A stretch of 57,903 nucleotides of DNA from Trichinella spiralis (Eukaryota > Nematoda > Enoplea > Trichinellida > Trichinellidae), in assembly GCA_000181795.3 (NCBI GenBank), contig CM012954.1:7707472-7765374 (forward strand), in the 5' to 3' direction. The notes beneath the pieces were generated by a model, which made no database searches, was not told the DNA's origin, and worked only from the letters and a program-made list of their open reading frames with translations. Of this stretch, positions 24,978-37,600 are shown in pieces (positions within the stretch are counted from its first letter, which is position 1; the number at the start of each line of letters is the position of its first letter). Made by a program: the position numbers and the translations under genes.

Positions 24978-27263
24978 CTGTTTTGTTTGTGGTTATATTT
25001 TTAAAATTTGCATTTTTATCAGTTTTTAATTTGCTCATTATTGCTGATTAGTGAAGTGATATTTTTTTTCTTTTCGTAACTGTTTTACTACTTATAAAAA
25101 ATTTTTTTTATTTTTATTCAATACGTGATGCTATTTTTGTTTGGGTTTTCTGTTTTTCTTTCCTGTTTTATTTCCTTTTATATATTTACGTTTTTGTTCA
25201 TTTTGGTCGTCAGTTCAATAAATGAATATTTCTGTTAATTTTGTCTTTGCAGTTGAAGTAGAAAGAATTAATCATAACTGTAAAACAATTACTTTATAAT
25301 TTTCATAAGAATAACAAAATTAGCTGTACTTGTTAAATTTGATCAAAAAGTAATTTTGAATAGTGAATCAATTTTTGTTTTTTTAGCAAAAAGCTGCTGC
25401 ATAGTTGCGTAAAAAGTTAATTTTAATACTTCAAAGTGGATTTAATTTCAGCAGACATAAGTTTGAATATTATTTGCAATTTTGCTATTTTCTCATTTGA
25501 CTTGAATACCTATTACTGTAATTTACAATATTATGCAGATTGACAGTCAAGCGGGTTTTCGTTTTTACTGATGACCCGTGATATGAGATCTTCCTTCACT
25601 TTTGCTTAGGAAGAAGAAAAAAAGTTGTCATCAACAATTTTCTGGACCAGTTTTCATATGTGGTAAATATGATGCACGATGGTTCTATTTTTCTCTTTTG
25701 GCTTGTTCCAAATTTCTGCTCTTCTATTTTATTAATTTAATTTATTCTCAACCGAGCAATTTATTAATATTTCATATTTTCCATCACTTTGAAGACATTC
25801 ACTGTTCAATATTTGTACTTGATCAATCTGTGTTCTATAGGCCGTGCGTTTTTGCTTTGTTTTCTTTTTCTTGATATTCGAGTAGTTTTCTGATGTGGAA
25901 ATACTTTGAATTGTTATACAAATTTGTTTTGATTTGAAAAAAGAAACTTTTTTGATACTGTAAGTTTTGTTTATATTTGTTCACAAAAATATTGCAGTAA
26001 AGTTAAAAATAAACGCAAATTATTATTTCAGGAACAGTCTAGCTATTGACTAGGTTAAATTGAAATTTTTTTTTTAAAAAGTAACTTTTATTACAAATTT
26101 GTTAGAATATTTTTTCTTACTCTTTTGCTCAAAAAATAATAAATATAATATAAAAGCTCATTTTTTAGTCTCAGTTTATTTGATACATCTCCGAGATGAT
26201 CAACTATTTAGTTATTTTCATTTTTTGTAGTTGTTTAAAAAAAAAACACTTTGACAGTAATATTCTGTTGACGGTAATTGAGTTGAAATTGAGATAATCA
26301 AGTTTGTAAATCATTTTCACTTGTTATTTTCAATGTCTGTATATAATTGAAGAAAAATAATTGTAATTATTACTTTAGTTTGGGGTGAAATTCTTTCGCA
26401 GAGGAGCAATAATTTGGTTTTTTTTTGTTTTGAATTGAAAACCTTTTGTTTTACTGATACATATTTGCATTTGTTTCGAAGTGAAGCAATCAATTTTGAT
26501 GAGATAAATTTTGAAAATGTTGTTTTGTAAAAGATTTTATTTTCTTTTTATTCATCTAATTCATCGAACAATATAATAGTTTTTTTCTAAAATAATGCAC
26601 ATTATTAATTTTTACGTTGTACAATTGTCGGACGCATTAAAAGTTGACCAGCTTGAATGAAGCTTGCATGATCAATTATTTTATCAGCTTGTAATTATTT
26701 GTCATGTAAAACTTGTTTCCTGCATTACCGTTTGCTTTGTTGAATATTAATTAATTATCTTGTAGCATGATGGTTTTTATTTTTTGCAAATTTGAGGAGA
26801 AAAAAAAGCACTTGCTAATTGAATTATAATTGTATCTTTGAAAAGTAACAATTTAATTGAATTGGCCATGGCCAATTCAACTAGTAAATTGCAAATTTGC
26901 ACATCAGCATTGTTGTGCTTGCTTTTGCCGGTTGTGCGATGCGTTTGAGCGTGATGATTTTTTTTTCATTCTATTTGTGCATAAATAAAAAAAAACCCGA
27001 GAAACTAGCTTCATCTTTATTTGTACACGTTTGAATTTTTATATATTTTGGTTGGTTTTTTCGTGTTAATTCAAATTTTAATATTCATCATTTAAATTTA
27101 TCTTTTAGAAATTGAATTGGATGTGCAATAATATCATTTCGACCGTTTTATAATTTATTGTTAGCGTGCAGTCAGCGTTTACTGATCGTACTATAGCTGG
27201 ACGATATCATTCTGTCACTGTGTCAACACTTTGTGTCTGTGTGTAGGTGTGCAGTTAAGCATC
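24978..27263. other. Intergenic region between TMX1 and galectin
   Basis: 2.3 kb, very AT-rich with many T runs. It contains the TMX1 3' UTR and, near 27160-27260, a slightly less AT-rich segment likely to be the galectin promoter or 5' UTR. No frame shows similarity to a known protein. Confidence 0.45.
25217..25222 (+). promoter_or_regulatory. Poly(A) signal for TMX1
   Basis: AATAAA 240 bp after the TMX1 stop codon, followed by a T-rich stretch. Confidence 0.5.
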
Positions 27264-29839
27264 ATGGAATCGAATGCTGGAAAGAACAAGATCTATACAC
27301 CGGTAATATTTCTGTTTCGAGCTTTTTAATCGAACCGCGTAAAACAGTCGACTCGTTTTCCGAGCAAACCAAAATCGCTTGCTTCACTTTCACTTCACTT
27401 GTCAGCTAATTTTTTGTTTTCATTTATTATTATTATTATTAATTTTTTGGTCTTTTGGTAAAGAAAAGTTTCTTCTACTGCACAATGTACAGAAATTTTT
27501 TCGGTTTTCCAGGACGTGTTTTATCACCAGTAAGAATTTTTGCATGAATTTCGTTTTCTTCAATTTATTCACTAATAACGAACGGTTTGTTATTTTTTTT
27601 TGATTAAAGGAATACAGTTTGTTTAAAGTTGACAAATTGATTTTTTTTTCAAATTTTCTCTTTCGATTGCAATAAACGAAAATAGTCAAATTAAATTATG
27701 AATTATGAAAGAATTTGATTGAAATTTGCATTTAGTCCGTTCCGTATGCCGCAGTGATACCGCAAGGTGTGGAAAAGAACAGGACGATCGTCGTGCAGGG
27801 TTTGGTTACCAGCTCTGGGCACAAGTGAGCAGTTTGGGTCGTCTTTGTTTCATTGCACAGACGCCTTTTGCCTTTTGGTTGTAGGCTTTTGTGTTGCTCA
27901 TCTGAGAAATGTTTTAGTCACTTTGCAGTGAATCTTTGCTGCGGTGTGAGAACTGAAGGAGATCATAGGGATGATATTGCTTTGCATATCGACGTGCGTT
28001 TTGGTTTGGAAAATATTGTAGTGCTTAATTCACTGATCCAGGATACTTGGGGAACGGAGGAACGACATCGAAATCCATGCAGGAGAGGACAACCTTTCAG
28101 AATTAAGATCACTGCATTCCAAGATAGATATCAGGTAAGGTGTAATGTTTTGTTCGCTTTTTAATTAACAATTGCTATTCGATGAATATTTCTTTTTTAA
28201 ATTTTTTTTGTTGGTATTTTCATTTTTAGATGGCCATGAATCAAGATTTGTTCATGGAATATTATCATCGAGTTCCTATAGAAAATATCAAAGTTTTACA
28301 AATCGAAGGCTGCGTCGTAGTCGACATCATTGAATACGCTTACAGTGAAGCGCACGTACGTTGACAATTGCCTCGTTTGTTTGTTTCTTTGCTTTATTTA
28401 TTTTTTTTTCATTTCGACACTGTCAACATGGTTACAGATATTAAACTTTAATTATTTTTGAATATTTTTTTGAGATTTATTGCAGTTTTTATTATTTTTA
28501 TAAATGAAATTTCAATCGAAACCAACTAATAGCTCACTTTGAGACAGACATTCATGTTGTTATTATTGTAATATATATGTATGTATATAATTTTTTTTCT
28601 TTTCATTTTTATCCGTCTTTTTCTTCTTCTTATTATCAACTAATGGATGAAGAATTATTTGATTGGGTCAACTTTGAAAATAATTCTGCGCCTGCAATTT
28701 GTCGCACACAACTGATTTTGCGCATCATGCAAATAATTGCCCATTCATTCATTGCATTGCTCTGAGATTAGACGTTTAATTTTTCCTAGAAACAACAAGG
28801 TATAATGAACTTTTTTTTCGTTTTTTATTGATTTCAGATTTACAAATTTTATTGGAAAAAAAGTATACTGTAAAAAATAATCTCTGCAACCTGCGCAATA
28901 TTTGTGGCGAAACTGCAGACAACAGTGTTTGCTTATTTCATTGAACTGACCAAATGAAAATTGTTTGGTTGTTCTCTTTGAAATGTTGTCTTATTGAAAA
29001 ATTGTTTATTGGATAAACAATTTTTTTTAATTTTAATAATAATAATATTGTATTTTGCATTTAATTTAGATTGTCAAAGATTACATTCTCAACCATATAG
29101 ACGAATATGCCTTAGCCCATCCAAAAGAAACGACTGTACTGTGCCCAGTAAGATATGCATATTTTAATATATCTTGATAATATTTTTAAAGAAATTTTTT
29201 TATTTTAAAATAATTTCAAATGAACTTAAATGCCACCTGTAATTGTTGATCATTTAAAGGATAATCAATGAAAATCACGTCAATTTAATGATTCTTTTTT
29301 CCTTTTAAGAAAGTGCCAGTTTCCGTTCCAATAAAATACAGCAAAGATCATTTTCCAGTAATATTCATCAATGCAAAAATGGTGAGGTTGCCGACTGCTT
29401 TTGAAATTGACTTTCTGGCTGGAGAGGACATTGCTTTACGTTCAAAGTTTAATTTTGATGATCAGGTACATTTGAAATTTTTGTAATAATATGTAAAAAA
29501 AATTCTACATGCTGCAATGGTAATTTTGCAGATTATTGTGCGCAATGCAAGAGTGAATGGAAAATGGGGAGTTGAAGAGCAACGTTCTTATTGTTTTCCA
29601 TTTGTACCCCAGTATCATGAAGATTTCGAAATCACTTGTGATGAGAAACGTTTTGCGGTTTCAATTTTAAAATTAAAATTTTTTTTTCTGCCATTCAGTA
29701 ATTTTTTATTATTATTTCATTTCAGGTACGAGCTGGTGATTTGCATTTGTATTCATTTTTGCATCGTATTGAACCGTACTTAATCGACACCATGCGCATC
29801 AGTGGAGATGTGAAAATTATCAAAATACGTATCAAGTGA
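27264..29839 (+). CDS. Tandem-repeat galectin (two carbohydrate-recognition domains)
   Basis: Beta-galactoside-binding lectin fold, usually cytosolic or secreted without a signal peptide; none is seen here. Eight exons close in frame to 314 residues: 27264-27302, 27736-27824, 27918-28134, 28230-28355, 29070-29147, 29310-29465, 29532-29657, 29726-29839. Domain 1 (about 14-155) begins VPYAAVIPQGVEKNRTIVVQG and contains HFAVNLCCG, ALHIDVRF, VLNS and WGTEER, so His, Arg, Asn, Trp and Glu of the sugar site are kept while HxNPR reads H-I-D-V-R. Domain 2 (about 185-314) keeps the fold, with KMVRLPTAFEIDFLAGEDIALR, NGKWGVEEQRSYCFPF and RAGDLHLYSFLHRIEP, but the HxNPR position reads R-S-K-F-N, so classical galactoside contacts are lost. 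The donor after exon 7 (GTTTCA) is weak. Identity as a galectin is secure; ligand is unknown. Confidence 0.9.
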
Positions 29840-30050
29840 TGATAATTGGTTTCAAAATTCTATTCCACAAAGTCTGCATGTCTCAGCTTTTTGCATGTCT
29901 CATTTCGTGAACATTTTCATATTTTTATCATTCATGATAATAATACTTGTAGATGACTAGCTTTTGGAAAAGAACAATATTAACATGATTAATTGAATGA
30001 AATAATTTATTGATTTTTTTCAGAAGAAAATTCACGTTTTAAATTTTTCA

Positions 30051-31615
30051 TCATTTCTCCTGTTCCACTTCTTCCCGTGGCTTTTGTTGAACATTGTTCA
30101 AATATTGTTGTAGAACCTAAAATAAAAGCACAACAAACAAACAAACGAAAATTGGAATTGTGCATTAGAATATTATTTTTCTACTTCATTTGCTTTTGTC
30201 CATTTTTCAGCCGTCATCCAAAGTCTCAACTGCGTTCGTGGATCGTTCACTTCTTCGCCGAATTCCATTTGCCTGTACAAAGACAACTTGTTCAAATTGG
30301 ATGTGGAAAATATTTTCAAAAAGTTGAAATAAACAAAAAAAAAGTTTACTAAATTACGAGCAACATTTGGCAGCTTTATCATAGCGAAATGTGCAGCCGG
30401 ATTTGTCGGCATACTCGGGAGATATGGCGACGTTCAGTACAACGTTAGCCGCTTTGTCGACCGATTGCAAACCCAACTTTCTGGCAGGCCATGATACCAG
30501 TCGTACAAATTTGCTTTTCACATGGCGGCCAATTGCCGTTTCCGTGTATCCAGGAAAAACATCATTCACCGTTACATCTGAATCTGAAACAAGACCACAC
30601 CTTCTTCACGAGAATACATGCTGCTCGGCCAGGGTTTCAAGACTTACTTTGAAGACGTTTGGCCAGTTCTCGTGTCCAAATCACCGAAGCTAATTTACTC
30701 CTTTCGTATGCTTCTTTTCTTGAACACTGTTCAGCGTTGAAATCGTCGAAATTTATTTCTGCCCTCAAAGTGGAATAATTATTAGGTTTATCAAGCCACC
30801 GATTCGAACTGGTGCTGTGAATTGATGAACAACAAACCTTTTGCAGGACGCATCGGTGAGATTAATTATTCGACTCGGTGCTGATGATTTCAATTTGTCA
30901 AGCAACAGTAACGTCAATAAAAATGGTCCTGAACAAAAATATATTTAAATTTCCAAATACAACATGTACAAATTAGCTAACCAAGAAAATTCACGCTGAT
31001 GTGAGGTTCGAAACCGTCGACTGTCGGCAATGGCACCGCGTACATAACGGCAGCGTTGTTGATAAGCAAATTGACTTTCGATTCTTCTACAATTTTGAAT
31101 ATGAATTGAAATGAAAATTTTCAAAAATTTCCACCATTGAACCTCGATTGATCATTTCGGCAAATTCGGCTACGCTTTTCAACGACGCGAGATCGCAGTG
31201 TCGACAAACGACACGCTTGTTGCGCGTCTGCAAAATGATGTTTCGTCTTTCTTCTTTGCATTTTTCCATATCCCGGCAAGCCATGATCACACGAGCGCCC
31301 AAAACAGTTGAACAAATTAACAAAAAGCAATTATGCAAATCGTACATACCAGCTTCGGCCAGCTTTTTGGCCGTCGCTTGACCAATACCCGACGTGCTGC
31401 CGGTAACTATTGCTGTAACGTTGTCCAATTTGCGATCAATTTTGTACTTGCAAGCACTGTATTCTCTGAAAAGAATCTCATATTAGCCCAATACAGGCGA
31501 ATTAATTATTTCTCGTATAATTTTACTTGTAATACATACCACCACCAATGAGAACCGTTGCGGCGCATGAAGTAAGGAAAAAAGGACCTCGAAGAAGATG
31601 ACGACCAAAACTCAT
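30051..31615 (-). CDS. Short-chain dehydrogenase, retinol dehydrogenase 11-14-like
   Basis: Membrane-anchored NADP(H)-dependent oxidoreductase, probably on retinoids or other lipid aldehydes/ketones. Eight exons close in frame: 31615-31527, 31465-31143, 31086-30982, 30928-30838, 30763-30648, 30583-30358, 30272-30185, 30116-30051, giving 367 residues as written. The N-terminus MSFGRHLLRGPFFLTS starts a short membrane anchor like that of RDH13/14. The cofactor turn is TGSTSGIG, NNAA is in LLINNAAVMYAVP, the SDR Ser-strand is RIINLTDASCKR and the catalytic YxxxK is YERSKLA. Between LAEAG and ARVIMACRD, where the Rossmann fold normally runs straight on, lies a 51-nt in-frame segment (31349-31299) with a GTATGT donor but no AG acceptor; removing it gives 350 residues. 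The substrate cannot be told from sequence. Confidence 0.9.
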
Positions 31616-32334
31616 GCTGCACAACCTTCTGTAGTAATATTGTCAATGAAGTAATATTTACAGTTGGCATTTGGAAAGATAATGAAAACTGAACTGAACA
31701 GGAAAAAAATAACTTTACAAATTTAAAATCAGAAAGAACATTTTTCACGCATAAAGTGATACAAAAAAAATCAACCAATTATCACGTATAGACAACAGAA
31801 ACATCTATACTTGAATTTTCTGTTGCATTAGTTAAAATTAAAAATAAATATTACATCTTCACTTGAAAATTTTCACTACATCAAAAAAGTATTAAATTGT
31901 CATATTCATTCATGCATACAGTGATTAGTATAACTCAAGTACAAATTAAAAGATTCAAGGTGTTTATTTCAAACAATTTGCTCAAAAAAATTATGCTGTT
32001 CAATTCAAATTTCAAAATATATTTCACAATATCATCAAATATAATTTGCACATTTATCAGTGTTTTTATTAGCTTAGGGGTCATTTTAGTAGAAATAAAA
32101 ATTCTGCGTGTTCAGTGATTGGTTTAAGCGTTGATTGGTTAGTTTTAAGTTTAAACAATTATAATGTTCAGCATTGTTTAAATGAAAAGTTTTAAAGTGA
32201 ATATTTATTTAACATTTGTTAATCAGTTCGATCAGTTTGTTTGTTGCGTGCTCAGCTAGAGAACACAGGCCAATTTCGATCCGAGTGTTAAAAGTCAAGT
32301 TTTGTTTCAATTGGAATTTCGTTTATGCGAGAAA
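31616..32334. other. Divergent spacer between SDR and PDZ genes
   Basis: About 720 bp between a minus-strand and a plus-strand gene, so it should contain both promoters. AT-rich; frames at 31506-31778 and 31897-32118 are hydrophobic and low complexity and not supported as genes. Confidence 0.45.
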
Positions 32335-33095
32335 ATGGATGACGATAAAAATTATGAATGTTTGAAATTCACCATTAATGTAGTGAATCGCCGATGTGGT
32401 TTGGGATTGAAGAACTGCAATGGAAAAGTTGTTGTATCCAAGTTGATGGAAGATTCAGCGTCGGCCGACAAACTCAAAGTTGGCGACATCCTCCTGAGCA
32501 TAAATGGGGAAACGTTTAAAAATAAAGCCGAATGCCGGAGATTGATACTGAAGACAAATAAGGTTTTCGATATTGAAATCAAGCGCAAGAAAGAAGTGCA
32601 AACTGGAACACCGCTCCACGTGCCGATGGATTTACTGAATCTCATCGACACGTCATCATTGTCCTTTACGGCCGTGGAGTTGGACCAGTTGGTATGAGTT
32701 ATCTTTTTCCCCCCAAAGTTATGCTAATTTAATTTTTACATATTCTTTTAGCAAGATGATCAATCTCCAAAGCAACAAGTACCACGTAAGTGCTTTTCTG
32801 AATATGAAAAAATAATACTTTCATTTATTCAATTTCCCTACAATCATAATTTATTTAAATTTCAGCAGAAGTTGAACAGAAGGAAGTAGAATTGAAACCG
32901 AATTGGGATAATTTACCAAGCGATATCCAGAACATCTTGAAAAATAGGCTTCATCAATTTGAAATGGAAATGGAGCAAAAGGCGGAAAGTCCTGAAACTG
33001 CTCAGCCAGTTCCAAATTCAGAAAATAAAGTAACCCTCAACAAGCATGTCACCACTTACAGCATAAAGAGTGATGTTAAGAAAAAATTTTTTTAA
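32335..33095 (+). CDS. Single-PDZ-domain protein
   Basis: Three exons (32335-32691, 32752-32785, 32866-33095) close in frame to 206 residues. Residues about 8-88 are a PDZ domain: strand FTINVVNRRCG, carboxylate-binding loop GLGL, then KVVVSKLMEDSASAD, KLKVGDILLSINGETF and the C-terminal strand FDIEIKRKK. PDZ domains bind C-terminal peptides of partners. The rest is a linker and a predicted helix (NWDNLPSDIQNILKNRLHQFEMEMEQK) with a Lys-rich end. No membrane segment or signal. I recognise the domain but not the protein; similar small PDZ proteins form a family in nematodes. The exon 3 acceptor has two consecutive AGs (CAGCAG), so one residue may vary. A poly(A) signal lies at 33161. Confidence 0.85.
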
Positions 33096-35582
33096 ATCGA
33101 ACTGCAATTAACAATAAGCTGTCTGATATTTATATGAAATTTCAATATATTTTTTTGTATAATAAATCATCTTAAATTTAAACTTTGTTTTCATTTCAAT
33201 GATAAAACTGGATTAAATTTTGTGAAGTGATTGATGAGAAGGTGAAAGACTGATTTACAGTTTTGCATACTGTAACGGGGAACATAATTAACTCTCCAGT
33301 GGCGCTTCAAAAATGGCGTGGTGAAATTGAAACAAAATGAATAAATTGACGTTCCACTTTGAAAATTATGCGTCAGACGGTATAATTGCTGACAAGCCAT
33401 GCGAAAATAGTCATTGAGACAAATTTCGTCCACTGATTTGAAATGAATTTTATATTCTGAAATTGTGTGCGTATTTGCCATGCACAAGATGAATGAGAAA
33501 AGAAATTACATTTTCCAAGAGTGTACTGTAGTGATTTTGAATCAACGAGTGAATGTCTGCATTATTTAAATTTCTGCGATAGAAGTGATTATTATCGAAT
33601 TAATCAAATGAAGCGGTAATAACAGCGGCATGATTTGAACGCCATCCAACCGATTATTGAAATTAACCTCTCCAATCAGACCATTCTGCTCACTCTGCAG
33701 CATTACAACAAAGCTGCCGGTCCATAGTGGAGGTATGTTTCAATTTTTTTGCTGATATTTTGAAAATAGTTTGATTTTGTTTGTAAATTTGTTTAAAAGA
33801 AAATTCTTTTGAATTGTTACCCAACAGAAAATCAGTGTGAAAATTGTGTAGGACTTTTTCGAAAATTTTAATTACAATTACATCAGCTTTACATATGTAT
33901 GTTTATCTGTTTATGAAAGTGAATTTTAATAGAATAGAATTGCATCGAGAAAAGCAGGCAGTATTTTAATGGCTGTTGCTTTGTTTATTTATTTGATTTT
34001 CTGATCCATTAATCGGTTAATAAACAGTAGTCTCTGCTCAGTTGTATGAAAGCGCTTTATTGAATATAATTGAACGTGAGCTTGTTGAGAAAGACAACCG
34101 AGCAATTTTTTCCAACAAATTTAGGTAAAAGTTTCCCATAACTTACAATTTATTGCAGTTATGTGAATGTGGAAATTAATTACAATTAAAAACTGCTGAT
34201 GAAATTAATTATACAAGTATTAGATCAGTTTGCATTGTAAAACTACGTATCAAATGAATATTCGTTTAGAATAAGCATTTCCTGTTAATTGATAATTTTA
34301 ATTAAATAATTATATTTTTAAACTTCTTAATGTTGTTTTCGATCACTTTAATTTAAAAAATATTTTTCTTTGGTTGACAATTCTAAGTTGGCGTTCAACT
34401 GTAATTTGTGACAATCAAGCTTGTTGAAAATAATTGAAATTGATTTTTTTAAAAATGATGTAATATATTTTTCAAAAGTCATAAATTTATTTGTTTCTTT
34501 TTTAAATTATTTTCCTATAGTGAGTTTGATTTTTTAGACAGATTTTGTATGCGTAAATTGTGAATTTTAATTCACGAACTGTATTTCTTATTTTATTAGT
34601 AAAGTTGATATTCTTCATCGATCATAATTGATATTCTTGAATAACAAGTGTTTATTCTTTGTTTGTTGGTATTGTTGTTGGTTGTATTTTCTGATTGATT
34701 ATTATTGCAATATTTTTCTAAAATTATGTGATGTCTTCTTGTATAACTGTATTCAATGAATTTTATAAATAAGCATTATCGAACAGTCTATTGTTTCACT
34801 TGATATATGTGTCGTAGTGATTATTCTCATTGTGCTTGCATAGGTCGTCGTGGTTGTTTATCAATTCTGCTATAGAACTATGGCTTTATTAAATCTCATG
34901 ACGTGATTTATATTTGTTTCAAGTAATACGCATGAAATGAAAAAGCATCAAATAAAAGATTCCTGAAATGCAGGATGAATAATCGCTTCCGTGTTATTAT
35001 AAATTCGCTTTGGGTGAATTTTAATTTATCATTATTTTTACTTATTTCGAGAACTTTACAAATGTGTATAGTTTATTTTATTTTAAAAAGAGTACAATTA
35101 CTGATTGAGTAAGTGAAAATCAATTGACGAGTGTATCAGTGGTAAAAGAATGAAATGAAGTAAACTGTGACAGTTGTGAAGTTATTTATTTATTTATTTA
35201 CATTATATCGTATTTTATTTGTAGTTTTAGTTATATTGATTACGCGATGTCATGATGTGCCCAGGTGGCGGAAAAAAGCATCGATCTTGTGGTTCTATTT
35301 TGACGTCAACAGCGCCGCCTAGCGCATAAGATTCGCTTTTCTATTTTACCGGCCGGCTCTATTTAGTTTTCTTTGAAAGCGTCGATGAAAGAAGAAGCAC
35401 TCTTCGGGCTAGTTTTTCTCGTGGCTTAAATTGAATTGTAAGATATTGAACTGGTGAAACATTGAAATATTGAAAATTGTTGCATTTCTGTTTTTTTCAT
35501 AGATAATTATTATTTCATTTTTCATAATTTATAAGAAGGAGATATTTGCTATTTTCTGGATATAAGAGTGAGAAGAAAGAAG
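33096..35582. other. Intergenic region upstream of the K2P channel
   Basis: 2.5 kb, AT-rich. AATAAA at 33161-33166 probably ends the PDZ transcript. Around 35270-35430 the sequence is markedly less AT-rich and includes a full TGACGTCA site, likely the channel promoter or a non-coding first exon. A 98-aa minus-strand frame at 33487-33191 has no recognisable similarity. Confidence 0.45.
35302..35309. promoter_or_regulatory. Consensus CRE (TGACGTCA) upstream of the K2P channel
   Basis: A perfect palindromic cAMP-response element about 275 bp upstream of the K2P start codon, inside the only less AT-rich stretch of this intergenic region. CREB/ATF-type factors bind this motif in animals; whether it is used here is inference. 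Confidence 0.35.
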
Positions 35583-36481
35583 ATGGGTTTGGAATTCATG
35601 GCCAGCTATCACCGGGCCGGAGCAGGATCAGTCAGAGAGCAGATATGGATTCGTCTGTATCCGATTCGTATGCTGTTGCTTTTTGTTTTCTTCATCGTCT
35701 ATTTGGCTATTGGGGCGGCAATTTTTGTCGTCGTCGAAGCACCCTATGAACGCAATGAAATACGCAAATTGGTACGTCTGGTCGACAATTTCATAAATTC
35801 CCATAAAACGTGTTTAATAAGTAAGTTATGATTTTTTATTATTATTATTTTTTCTAGTTTTTTATTCATCACTTTCCTCTAAATATTATACTATTAAGAG
35901 ATTGACAATTGAACATTGAAATAATTGTTCAGTGTTAAATTACTTAATTTTTTCGTGTGCAAAAAGAAAGTTGAGTTAATTGAATTATTTATTTCTGATT
36001 TATCATTCTAGTGTTGTCGAGAGTAGACAGTTCTTTCTCTCCATTATTAATTGTATATATTGTTGTTGTGTGAATGAATTAAATTAAATTAAATTAGTTA
36101 AATCGATGTTAAAATATTGTATTCTTTGTATCTGTTTTGAATTCAAAGGGAAATATGTGAAATTGTGAAGCTGGTGGAGGAGGGAGAGAAAAGCTGCCTG
36201 TGCCTTCTCTATTTTAAAATGCAGTCTCAGTTGACGTTCTTCAATTGCTTTTTCTTTCAATAGCCGTGAGTAAAAGTGAAATTGGACGTCAGCTGCGGAG
36301 AGTGATTTAGTCAGACGAGGGAAAAAATATAGTCAAATAAAAATTCCCATCTTCTCATTTTGCGTTTTATTCATCTTCTGCCCCTCTTCGAGAAGTTGTC
36401 TTTATCGACTTTATAGCTTCTGCTTTATGCTACCGGTGTAACGAAAAAATAACCACTTTCACTTTTACTGAAACAATAATC

Positions 36482-36544
<63 letters not shown>

Positions 36545-37529
36545 AGTTTATTTGAATAGATGCAACCCAGTGCGCCCACATTTTTTTCTTGTTTACATTG
36601 TCTTATCACATTACAGTCCAAGTTTCAAATGCTGATCATTATTTATTTATTATAATTTTCTAAAATAAATATTAGCAGTTGCTAAGCAGAAAAATATTTT
36701 ATTCCTTTTCATGCTACATTTAATGCTTAATTGTCATAATTGATCTATTTTGTGATTGTCAAACGGTTCTTATTTTTAGAACTTGTCACTTTTTTTAATA
36801 ATTATTATTGTTGGCAAAAATTGTTCTTCACATGTTCGTATACATTTCTACCCGTTTCTTTTGACAACGTCAATATTTCATATTTGCATATTGTACAATA
36901 GTAGAACACACGCATATTCCTTGACAAATAGTCAGCAGCAAAAATGTTTTTGATTTGTAAATATTATTGCTAATGGTAAATTTTATTTGTGTTTTATTTG
37001 CAGATTTTTTTGTTAAAATTAAAATAGTTATGTAATGTGTGAATTTTGAAGGTACTTTTCAGAATGATTATGCAACGTTAATTAATTATTTGAAAAAAAT
37101 AGGAAGAGAGAAGGTTTTATTTTTGGTTTTTAATATAAAGAAAAGAATTTGTTTTTATAGTATTTGCATAAGGTTGTATCGTTTTATTCGTTTCAACAAT
37201 GCACATTTTGGATTGTAGATGATGATTAAATAATTAATATAAGGGTATTTTGTGTATAATTTGCGATCAGGTATATTTTTAGTTGTTTAATTATTATGAT
37301 TTAATTGTAAATTGGAATTGTTTGTGAAGGTTTTTGCAAATTGATCTTTTGAATTGGAAAGGGTTTTCTTAGATTTGCTCTAAAATTATTTGCTAACAGA
37401 CAGTGAGCGAACGTCGTAGGAGGAGTTGAGTGAGTGAGTCAGTTAGTCAGGCTTTGTCCCGGTGGCGATACTTCTTGTTAGAGGAGAAGAAGCGGCAGTT
37501 GGTACAAATCAATAGTCTTTACGACCGGC

Positions 37530-37600
<71 letters not shown>

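Noticed and set aside
25602-25874. 90-aa hydrophobic plus-strand frame after TMX1
   Set aside because: Phe/Leu/Ser-rich translation of T-rich sequence, no similarity, no conserved motif and no start context.
30785-30825. tRNA-like TTCGAAT motif with pairing flanks
   Set aside because: It lies in a 74-nt SDR intron, the loop would be ten bases rather than seven, and no acceptor or anticodon stem can be drawn.
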